Assembly (NCBI RefSeq): GCF_024171725.1
Contig: NZ_JAMTCG010000007.1
Location: forward strand, 1 to 64,000
Source of the DNA: Williamsia serinedens
Lineage (GTDB): Bacteria; Actinomycetota; Actinomycetes; Mycobacteriales; Mycobacteriaceae
Direction: 5' to 3'
Length of the DNA: 64,000 bases
Part shown: piece after piece, positions 57,993 to 64,000 of the stretch
Numbering within the stretch: the first letter of the stretch is position 1
Layout: every line of letters begins with the position of its first letter
Notes under the pieces: model-generated
The model's input: the letters and a program-made list of their open reading frames with translations, nothing else
Told to the model about the DNA's origin: nothing
Database searches by the model: none
Program-made: the position numbers and the translations under genes

Positions 57993-59027
57993 ATGCCGCG
58001 TCGTCTGCTGCACCTGGTGGGCTCCCCCGTCGACGAGTTCTTCGCCGACCTGTCGCGGCTCTACGCCGGCGGGTGTCTCGAGGCTCTTGCGGGTGACGAC
58101 CGGTACGAGCACGTCATCGCGCACGTCTCCCCCGACCGCGCGTGGACCTTCCCGACCGACCTCGACCCGGCGACGATCGCCGCCGCCGAACAGCACGACG
58201 TGTCCGCGGCCATCGCCCACATCCGGTCGCTCGACATCGATGCCGTCGTCCCCCAGATGTTCTGCCGTCCCGGCATGACCGCCTACCGGTCGCTGTTCGC
58301 GGTGCTCGGCATCGACGTCGTCGGCAACAGCGCCGAGGTCATGGCCGTCGCCGCCGACAAGGCACAGGCGCGAGCCGTCGTCGCGGCCGCCGGGGTCGCG
58401 GTCCCCGCCGGGGAGGTCGTGACCCGTGGCGACACGCCGCACATCGCACCGCCGCTCGTCGTCAAGCCCGTCGACGCCGACAACTCCGTGGGCGTCACGC
58501 TGGTCACCGACACAGCCGAACTGCCGTCCGCACTCGACGAGGCCTTCGCACACGGCACGTCGGCACTCGTGGAGGAGTTCGTGCCGCTCGGACGAGAGGT
58601 CCGCTGCGGCATCGTCGTCCGCGACGGCGAACTCGTGTGCCTCCCCCTCGAGGAGTACGCGGTCGACGCGGACACCGCGCCGATCCGCACACCGCAGGAC
58701 AAACTGTCGCGCGGTGACGACGGCGACCTGTTCCTGGTGGCGAAAACCGCCGACCGCGCCTGGATCGTCCCCGACGACGACCCCGTGGTCGCCGCCGTGC
58801 ACGACGCGGCGCGGCGGGCCCACACCGCACTCGGGTGTCGGCACTACAGCCTCTTCGACTTCCGCATCGACCCGGACGGCACACCGTTCTTCCTCGAGGC
58901 CGGGCCCTACTGCTCCTTCTCGGCGGGCAGCGTGATCGCCGTGATGGCCGCGGCCGCCGGCATCGACGTCACCACACTCTTCGACACCGTGCTGCACGAA
59001 CTCGACCGCGAGAGGGCCACCCTGTGA
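57993..59027 (+). CDS. mysD: D-Ala-D-Ala ligase-like MAA synthetase
   Basis: A 344-residue ATP-grasp enzyme. The N-terminus RLLHLVGSPVDEFFADLSRL and the segment VVPQMFCRPGMTAYRSLF are diagnostic of MysD, which adds a second amino acid (often serine or threonine) to mycosporine-glycine to give shinorine- or porphyra-type MAAs. ATP-grasp elements include PLVVKPVDADNSVGVTLV and FLEAGPYCSFSAGSV. I chose ATG 57993, one base after the mysC stop; an in-frame GTG at 57984 is an alternative. The acceptor amino acid cannot be predicted safely. Confidence 0.92.
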   Translation: MPRRLLHLVGSPVDEFFADLSRLYAGGCLEALAGDDRYEHVIAHVSPDRAWTFPTDLDPATIAAAEQHDVSAAIAHIRSLDIDAVVPQMFCRPGMTAYRSLFAVLGIDVVGNSAEVMAVAADKAQARAVVAAAGVAVPAGEVVTRGDTPHIAPPLVVKPVDADNSVGVTLVTDTAELPSALDEAFAHGTSALVEEFVPLGREVRCGIVVRDGELVCLPLEEYAVDADTAPIRTPQDKLSRGDDGDLFLVAKTADRAWIVPDDDPVVAAVHDAARRAHTALGCRHYSLFDFRIDPDGTPFFLEAGPYCSFSAGSVIAVMAAAAGIDVTTLFDTVLHELDRERATL

Positions 59028-59794
59028 AAGCCACCCCGATGCACCCGTTCGGCGTACGGGTCACCGACATCACCGTCGGCGCACTGGATCCCGACACCGT
59101 CGACGCCCTGCGGGGGCTGCTCGCCGAGCACGGCGTCGCGGTGTTCCCGGGCCAGGACGTCGACGACGCCGCGTTCCTCGACTTCCTGCACGCGTTCGGC
59201 GAGACCACGTTCACGCAGGGCGAGACGCCGGTGCCGGACTTCCCGGAACTGAACGTGATCTCGAACGTCGGACGCACCACACCGCCGCGATCGCAGTTCC
59301 ACACCGACACCAGCTACGTGGCCCATCCGCCCGCGTACACCGCGCTGCGCGCCGTCGAGGTCCCGGATCAGGGCGGACAGACCCTCTTCGCCGACCAGTA
59401 CCGCGCGTTCGAGACCCTCCCGGACGTGGTCCGCGAGGACCTCACCCAGCGCACGGTCACCCATGTCGTCACCGGCCTCGAGCTCGACGACGACGCCGAG
59501 ACCTCCGCCGACCACCCCCTGGCCGCCCCGCACCCGCGGTCCGGCCGGGTCGCCCTCTACCTCTCGACTCCGCAACGCTGCGCGGCGATCTCGGGTCTGA
59601 GCGCCGAGGAGGCGCAGGACACGATCCTGTCCCTGCTCGAGCACAGCACACGCGACGACAACGTCCTGGCACACGCGTGGTCGCCGGGCGACGTGGTGAT
59701 GTGGGACAACCGCTGCGTGCTGCACCGCGCCGACCACTCGGGGGTCGTCGGGGACCGGGTGATGCACCGCGGGATGGTGCTCGAATCCGTCTGA
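59024..59794 (+). CDS. TauD/TfdA-family Fe(II)/2-oxoglutarate dioxygenase
   Basis: A 256-residue dioxygenase. The facial triad is His93-x-Asp95 (FHTDTSY) and His234 (WDNRCVLHRAD), with Arg249 in HRGMV as the likely 2-oxoglutarate anchor. The GTG overlaps the mysD stop by 4 bases, so it belongs to the MAA operon. Some cyanobacterial clusters use MysH, a phytanoyl-CoA-type dioxygenase, to make palythines. This protein is from a different branch of the superfamily, so it may tailor the MAA in the same or a new way. The reaction is inferred from context only. Confidence 0.87.
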   Translation: MKATPMHPFGVRVTDITVGALDPDTVDALRGLLAEHGVAVFPGQDVDDAAFLDFLHAFGETTFTQGETPVPDFPELNVISNVGRTTPPRSQFHTDTSYVAHPPAYTALRAVEVPDQGGQTLFADQYRAFETLPDVVREDLTQRTVTHVVTGLELDDDAETSADHPLAAPHPRSGRVALYLSTPQRCAAISGLSAEEAQDTILSLLEHSTRDDNVLAHAWSPGDVVMWDNRCVLHRADHSGVVGDRVMHRGMVLESV

Positions 59795-59804
59795 CGTCCG
59801 TCAA

Positions 59805-59831
59805 GGTTTGACCCGTCGGCCCACTGGGTAT
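59805..59831 (+). promoter_or_regulatory. SigF/SigB-type stress promoter
   Basis: GGTTT (59805-59809) is separated by exactly 16 bases from GGGTAT (59826-59831), a perfect match to the mycobacterial SigF consensus. It begins 10 bases after the dioxygenase stop and reads towards the methyltransferase/CDGSH gene pair, giving a leader of about 55 bases. Confidence 0.7.
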
Positions 59832-59891
59832 GTCACCGATGAGGTGTCGACCGCCACGGCACCGATCGACATCGACGTCGCGAGGTGACCC

Positions 59892-60617
59892 GTGCTCCTG
59901 CAGTCCCCGTTCCCGGCCCCGGCCGGTGCGCCCGCCCCCGTTCTCCCCACACCCCCGCATGCCGACGACCTCGTCGTCGACCTGTCCGTCTATGCGCCAC
60001 AGAGTGATTCGTACCTGCTCGTCGAGGCCATCCGGGGCCTCGGGGACCGGATCGCCGGTGCACGCGTCCTGGACCTGTGCTGCGGCACCGGGATCGCGGC
60101 CGTCACCGCCGCCCGGCAGCGCGCCGCGGAGGTCCTGGCGCTGGATCTCAACCCCGCCGCGGTCCGCAGTGCGGCGGCCAACGCCGCCCGCCATGCCCCG
60201 GCGATGCACGCGCGTCGTGGCTGCCTCACCGACGCGATCGAACACGGCCCCTTCGACGTCGTGGTCTGCAACCCGCCGTACGTCCCGGCCCCGCGCGACG
60301 ACGTCGACCACGCGTCGGCCGAATCCGCCTGGGACGCCGGGAACGACGGACGGTCGGTCCTGGACCCGCTGTGCCGCACGCTGCCCGACCTGCTGGGTGC
60401 GGGCGGTGTCGCACTCATCGTGCACTCCGAGGTCGCGGGCATCGACACGACCGTCGAGGCGTGCCGGGACGCCGGCCTCACGGCAGACGTGCTCAGCCGC
60501 ACCCGGATCCCGCTCGGCCCGGTCATGCGTGAACGCCGCGACTGGCTGGTGGAGCGGGGACTGCTGCCCGCCGACGCCGACACCGAGGAACTCGCCGTGA
60601 TCCGGGCGTCCCGGTGA
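59892..60617 (+). CDS. HemK/PrmC-like methyltransferase
   Basis: A 241-residue class I methyltransferase. The SAM loop is VLDLCCGTGIAAVTAA near residue 57, and the NPPY motif that selects planar amide or amine substrates is at 127-130 (VVVCNPPYVP). The small size resembles the HemK2/Mtq2 type, which acts on glutamine of release factors or on other substrates. GTG start with GAGGTG five bases upstream. It overlaps the CDGSH gene by 4 bases, so the two are co-translated. The true target is unknown. Confidence 0.85.
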   Translation: MLLQSPFPAPAGAPAPVLPTPPHADDLVVDLSVYAPQSDSYLLVEAIRGLGDRIAGARVLDLCCGTGIAAVTAARQRAAEVLALDLNPAAVRSAAANAARHAPAMHARRGCLTDAIEHGPFDVVVCNPPYVPAPRDDVDHASAESAWDAGNDGRSVLDPLCRTLPDLLGAGGVALIVHSEVAGIDTTVEACRDAGLTADVLSRTRIPLGPVMRERRDWLVERGLLPADADTEELAVIRASR

Positions 60618-60805
60618 CCGAGCGACGGACCGTCCGGATGGTGACCAACGGACCGATCATGGTCGAGGGACCGGTCCGCGTGGAGATGCCCAGCGGCGAG
60701 GTCGTCGAGTCCGACCGGTTCATGGTGGCGCTGTGCGCGTGCAAGCGCAGCAAGACGTTCCCGCTCTGCGACACCAGTCACCGACGACGGGTGCGGGCGG
60801 GCTGA
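60614..60805 (+). CDS. CDGSH iron-sulfur domain protein
   Basis: A 63-residue protein with the mitoNEET-type [2Fe-2S] motif: Cys41, Cys43, Cys52 and His56 (CACKRSKTFPLCDTSH). The Gly of the canonical CDGSH is Thr here. Such clusters are redox-active and labile. The GTG overlaps the methyltransferase stop by 4 bases. It is convergent with the diiron protein gene across a strong hairpin. Confidence 0.92.
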   Translation: MTERRTVRMVTNGPIMVEGPVRVEMPSGEVVESDRFMVALCACKRSKTFPLCDTSHRRRVRAG

Positions 60806-60850
60806 GCGGTCCCCGTGGGGTGTCGTCGCCGACACCCCGCGGGGCTCAGT
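60802..60850. terminator. Bidirectional terminator with a long stem
   Basis: CCCCG-T-GGGGTGTCG and CGACACCCC-G-CGGGG (60811-60844) form a stem of about 15 pairs with one G-T pair and a TCGC loop. It is extended by CTGAG and CTCAG flanks that overlap both stop codons of the convergent genes. Confidence 0.7.
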
Positions 60851-61862
60851 CGAGCGCGATGGCGGGGCGCCCCGCCGTCCAGGCGTCCATCATGTGGGCG
60901 GCGAGCCGATCCTCGACGACGCCGAAGGCCCGCATGCCGAACAGGACGTCGGGTGCCGTCTCCGGCTCCCGAGCGAGCAGGTCACCGACCACGTCGGTGC
61001 GGAGCACCTGCTCGTGGACGGCGTCGGCCTCGACGTGTTCGAGGTAGAAGGCCCGACAGGCATGCGGTGCGTCCAACCGCGCCAGAGCCTCGGCCAGTCG
61101 TCGTGACCCCGGCGACGACGTGATCTCGGTGGCGGCGAGGTGCCCGACGGTCGCGCCGCGCGAGGAGCGGTGCAGGCCGAACATCGTCATCAGGTTCACC
61201 GGGACCAGAGCCGCGGCCGGTGCCCGGTCGAGGTAGCCCAGGTAGGTGGTGTCTAGGTCGGCGGCCCGCAGGAGATCGGCGAAGAGCTGCTGGTGCACAC
61301 GGTCTCCCCGTCCCCCGCCGAACTCGTCGAACTCGACCGCGACGAACGACGCCTTGGCCTGACCCGACAGCCGCGGGATGGCCCAGGCGTGCGGATCGGC
61401 CTCCTTGAGATGGTAGATCGAGCGCAGGGCGAACATCTCCCGCATCTCCTCCCAGGTCCCCTCGTGGCGCAGGAACCAGGACGGCCCCTCGCCGTCGATC
61501 GGCTCGGTCGACAGCGCGTCCATCTCCGCCTCGACCTCGGCGGCGCCGGTGTCCGACGGAACGCCGGCGTCAGCGACGACCGCGGTGCGGAAGACCTGCT
61601 CGAGCTGTGCGCGCAGCGCGAGCAGCGCGGGACTCCACTCCCATTCGGGGTCGACGCCCGCGAACCCGCGGTAGTGCAGCTCGTAGCAGACGTGGAGCGC
61701 GAGGTGCAGATCGTCACCGTACGGATCGGCGGCCTCGACCACAGCGACGTCGTCGACGACGGTCGCGGTGGGGTCGATCGCGTCGGCGTCGGAGGCGAGC
61801 AGCGTCACGACCGCCCGCGAGACGGGTCCGCGAGGGGCGGGTAGCTGCGGAGCGAGGCCCAC
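60846..61862 (-). CDS. Haem-oxygenase-like diiron protein (iron-containing redox enzyme family)
   Basis: A protein of 338 residues from GTG 61862, all-helical, of the Haem_oxygenase_2 family. Candidate metal ligands are in HVCYELHYRGF near residue 61 and in FYLEHVEADAVHE near residue 289, the E-H-E-D-H style of haem-oxygenase-like diiron oxidases. GTG 61862 has no ribosome site. An in-frame ATC at 61901 sits just after AGGAGGA and would add 13 residues (reading ITDTLAPAPSTDT), so an ATC start is possible. It follows the dehydrogenase gene and is probably co-transcribed with it. The substrate is unknown. Confidence 0.82.
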   Translation of the reverse strand: MGLAPQLPAPRGPVSRAVVTLLASDADAIDPTATVVDDVAVVEAADPYGDDLHLALHVCYELHYRGFAGVDPEWEWSPALLALRAQLEQVFRTAVVADAGVPSDTGAAEVEAEMDALSTEPIDGEGPSWFLRHEGTWEEMREMFALRSIYHLKEADPHAWAIPRLSGQAKASFVAVEFDEFGGGRGDRVHQQLFADLLRAADLDTTYLGYLDRAPAAALVPVNLMTMFGLHRSSRGATVGHLAATEITSSPGSRRLAEALARLDAPHACRAFYLEHVEADAVHEQVLRTDVVGDLLAREPETAPDVLFGMRAFGVVEDRLAAHMMDAWTAGRPAIALD

Positions 61863-61917
61863 GGTGTCGGTCGACGGTGCGGGTGCGAGTGTGTCGGTGA
61901 TGATTCCTCCTGGGGGA

Positions 61918-62796
61918 TCAGGTGGTGGGTGACGGATGGCGGGCGCGGCGGAGAGCCCGCGTGCAAGCGGTCAGGAGTCGGTGCCGTCCGGGACCGCCCG
62001 TCACGCGGGCGGCGACGTCGATCAGTCGCGCATCTGCTCCCACCAGGATGCGCCTGCGGCCGCGGGCGACCCCGGTCAGGACGGTCTCCGCTGCCGACGA
62101 CGGCGAGGTGGCGGGGAGCAGACGGTCGAAGACGAGCGTGGTCCGTCGCCGGACCGCGTCGTCGGTGTAGACCGCGTCGTCGGCGATCGCGGTACGGACC
62201 GCACCGGGATGGACACAGTGCACGCGCACGGGTGAGGACCGCCGGATCAGCTCGGTCTGCAGCGCCTCGGTGTACCCGCGCACGGCGAACTTCGACGCGC
62301 TGTAGGCGCTCTGCAGCGGCGACGCGCGGAGACCGAACGCGCTGCCGATCGTGACCAGCGACCCGCGACCTCGTCTCTCCATCCGCGGCAGATACGCCTC
62401 GACCCCGTACCAGTTGACCGCCAGCACTCGACGCGCGGCGTCGTCGTCCTCGTTCTCGACCAGGGCGACCATCGTGGTCCCGGCCGCGGTGGCGGCGAGC
62501 GCCGGTGCGCCCAGGTCGGCCTCGACCCGCTCGGCGTGGGCCAGTACGGCGGGTCGGTCGGCGACGTCCAGACGGTCGACGACGACCCGGCCGCCCCGGT
62601 CACGACACCGGGCCGCGGTGACGGCGAGACGCTCGTCGTCGATGTCGACGAGCGCGACGTCGAACCCCGCGTCCGCCGCGGCGACGGCGATCGCGCGCCC
62701 GATCCCGGAACCGGCGCCGGTCACGACCGCCGGACCGGCGGAGGCAAGGGTGCGCAGCGCCGGGAGGACCGCTCTCTGCGACGACCTCGACCTCAT
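61918..62796 (-). CDS. Short-chain dehydrogenase/reductase
   Basis: A 292-residue SDR. The NAD(P)-binding motif TGAGSGIG lies near residue 26 and the catalytic YSASK near residue 165, with Ser in VTIGSAFG upstream. The extended C-terminal region (TACTRALRRARHP) is basic. ATG 62796 is preferred because the likely stress promoter at 62818-62843 lies just upstream and a TTG start at 62841 would fall inside it. It leads a two-gene unit with the diiron protein and is divergent from the flavoprotein gene. Confidence 0.88.
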   Translation of the reverse strand: MRSRSSQRAVLPALRTLASAGPAVVTGAGSGIGRAIAVAAADAGFDVALVDIDDERLAVTAARCRDRGGRVVVDRLDVADRPAVLAHAERVEADLGAPALAATAAGTTMVALVENEDDDAARRVLAVNWYGVEAYLPRMERRGRGSLVTIGSAFGLRASPLQSAYSASKFAVRGYTEALQTELIRRSSPVRVHCVHPGAVRTAIADDAVYTDDAVRRRTTLVFDRLLPATSPSSAAETVLTGVARGRRRILVGADARLIDVAARVTGGPGRHRLLTACTRALRRARHPSPTT

Positions 62797-62817
62797 GACA
62801 TCCAGCACGCGATGCGT

Positions 62818-62886
62818 GTACCCCGCCGGGAGCGGTTCCAATCATGACGCCGGTCCCGGCGTTTACCCCGAGGACGCGAGGGGTAG
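62818..62886. promoter_or_regulatory. Divergent SigF/SigB-like promoters
   Basis: On the plus strand GTTT (62861-62864), 16 bases, GGGTAG (62881-62886) precedes the flavoprotein ATG by 11 bases. On the minus strand GATT (62840-62843), 16 bases, GGGTAC (62818-62823) precedes the dehydrogenase ATG by 21 bases. Both fit the SigF pattern with one or two mismatches. The shared 16-base spacing with the promoter at 59805 supports a common stress regulon. Confidence 0.55.
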
Positions 62887-62897
62887 ACCCTGCCGCG

Positions 62898-64000
62898 ATG
62901 ACGACGACACCACGACCTCGATCCGGCACCGTCTCCGACGCCGTGGTGATCGGTGCGGGACACAACGGCCTGGTGGCGGCCATCCGCCTCGCCGACGCCG
63001 GGTGGGATGTGACCCTCCTCGAGGGCCAGGACACCCCGGGCGGGGCGGTACGCAGCGCCGAGCTCACACCGGGATACGTCACCGACCTCTACAGCGCGTT
63101 CTATCCGCTCGTGGTGGCCTCGCCCGCCTTCGCCGGCCTGGACCTGGAGTCGCACGGGTTGCGGTGGCGCCACGCCCCCACCGTGTACGGCCACCCGCTC
63201 TCCCCCGACGACACCGACGCAGCCGTCGTCCTGCGTGACCCGGCGGCGACCGCCGCCGGACTGGCCGCGCACGATCCCCGTGACGGCCGCACGTGGATCG
63301 AACTGGTCGAGCGGTGGCAGACGATCGGGCCGGCTCTGCTGGACACCCTGTTCCGTCCGTTCCCGCCGGTGCGTGGACCGGTTCAGCTGCTGCGCGCGCT
63401 CGACGCCGCCGACCTGCTCCGCCTCGCCCGGTTCCTCATCCTGCCGGCTGCGCGGATGGTGTCGGAGCTGTTCCACAGCGACCACGCGCGGATCCTGTTC
63501 CTGGGCAACGCGATGCACGCCGACATCCCGCTCGACGCACCGGGCAGCGGTCTGATGGGACTGCTGCTGACGATGCTCGCGCAGGACGGCGGGTTCCCGG
63601 TGCCCGAGGGCGGGTCCGGCGGACTCACCGACGCCCTGGTGGCCCGGGCACGTGCGGCGGGCGTCGAGATCGTGACGTCGGCCCCGGTCGAGAGGATCAC
63701 GACGAGCGGCACGCGGGCGACCGGGGTGATGACCCGCGACGGCCGGCACCGGTCGGCGCGCCGCGCGGTGCTCGCCGACGTGTCCGCGCCCGCGCTGTAC
63801 CGGCGCCTGCTCGACCCGGCCGTCGTGCCCGCACGGATCGCGGCCGACCTCGACCACTTCGAGTGGGACATGCCGGTGGTCAAGATCGACTACGCCGTCG
63901 GCAGCGCGATCCCCTGGCGCAGTGCGTCGTTGGCCGGGGCCGGAACCGTCCACCTCGGCGCCGACCAGCACGAGATGGTCCGCTGGATGGCCGACCTGAC
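62898..64000 (+). CDS. Phytoene-dehydrogenase-like FAD oxidoreductase (partial, runs off the window)
   Basis: The first 367 residues of an open frame that continues past the right edge. The N-terminal dinucleotide-binding motif is VVIGAGHNGLVAAIRLADAG, followed by TLLEGQDTPGGAVRS, typical of the phytoene desaturase/CrtI-like flavoprotein family. VPEGGSGGLTDALVARA is the conserved middle segment. Similar proteins oxidise carotenoids or other polyunsaturated substrates, but many family members have no known substrate. ATG 62898 lies close to the predicted stress promoter, so the leader is only a few bases. Confidence 0.85.
   Translation, partial: MTTTPRPRSGTVSDAVVIGAGHNGLVAAIRLADAGWDVTLLEGQDTPGGAVRSAELTPGYVTDLYSAFYPLVVASPAFAGLDLESHGLRWRHAPTVYGHPLSPDDTDAAVVLRDPAATAAGLAAHDPRDGRTWIELVERWQTIGPALLDTLFRPFPPVRGPVQLLRALDAADLLRLARFLILPAARMVSELFHSDHARILFLGNAMHADIPLDAPGSGLMGLLLTMLAQDGGFPVPEGGSGGLTDALVARARAAGVEIVTSAPVERITTSGTRATGVMTRDGRHRSARRAVLADVSAPALYRRLLDPAVVPARIAADLDHFEWDMPVVKIDYAVGSAIPWRSASLAGAGTVHLGADQHEMVRWMADL

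Overview
The window is high-GC DNA from an actinobacterium of the order Mycobacteriales. Gene order and protein sequences match the Mycobacterium tuberculosis chromosome between roughly Rv1626 and Rv1689 read backwards (pdtaR, polA, rpsA, coaE, uvrB, uvrA, infC-rpmI-rplT-tsnR, pheST, argCJBDFRGH, an Rv1683-like fusion, mpg, tyrS). The interspersed genes differ from mycobacteria, and a Gordonia/Williamsia/Rhodococcus-type organism is the best guess; this is inference, since no 16S sequence is in the window.

Left part, 1-20 kb, almost all on the minus strand: the leader and promoter of a ribosomal RNA operon that continues off the left edge; tyrS, mpg, a Trm112-like protein and a lipase/acyl-CoA-synthetase fusion; the complete arginine operon argCJBDFRGH, whose first six genes are chained by 4-nt start/stop overlaps behind a leaderless promoter with an ArgR-like dyad; pheST; and the infC-rpmI-rplT-tsnR translation operon, in which infC starts with ATC behind a structured 340-nt leader.

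Middle, 20-50 kb: DNA repair (uvrA, uvrB, polA), a HelR/HelD-type RNA polymerase-recycling helicase, a DoxX protein with a long undecapeptide-repeat tail, a universal stress protein, coaE with a cut-down GrpB tail, an orphan MCE protein, rpsA, an XRE regulator operon with a palindromic operator candidate, a polar amino acid ABC transporter and a branched-chain amino acid ABC transporter (livKHMGF). Next come the ANTAR response regulator pdtaR and an odd 74-nt tRNA with a Leu(CAA) anticodon but class I architecture.

Right part, 50-64 kb, is accessory. A TetR/hydrolase/metallo-beta-lactamase/YchJ operon diverges from a six-gene cluster recognised as a mycosporine-like amino acid (MAA, UV sunscreen) pathway: a HAD-like protein lacking its catalytic aspartates, mysA, mysB, mysC, mysD and a TauD-family Fe(II)/2-oxoglutarate dioxygenase. 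MysA would make desmethyl-4-deoxygadusol from sedoheptulose 7-phosphate, MysB would methylate it, MysC would add glycine, MysD would add a second amino acid, and the dioxygenase may tailor the product. The cluster is followed by a redox island (HemK-like methyltransferase, CDGSH iron-sulfur protein, haem-oxygenase-like diiron protein, short-chain dehydrogenase, phytoene-dehydrogenase-like flavoprotein). Three sequences there fit the SigF/SigB stress promoter pattern. The MAA cluster with its two unusual partners, and the stress-promoter redox island, are the most interesting parts of the window.
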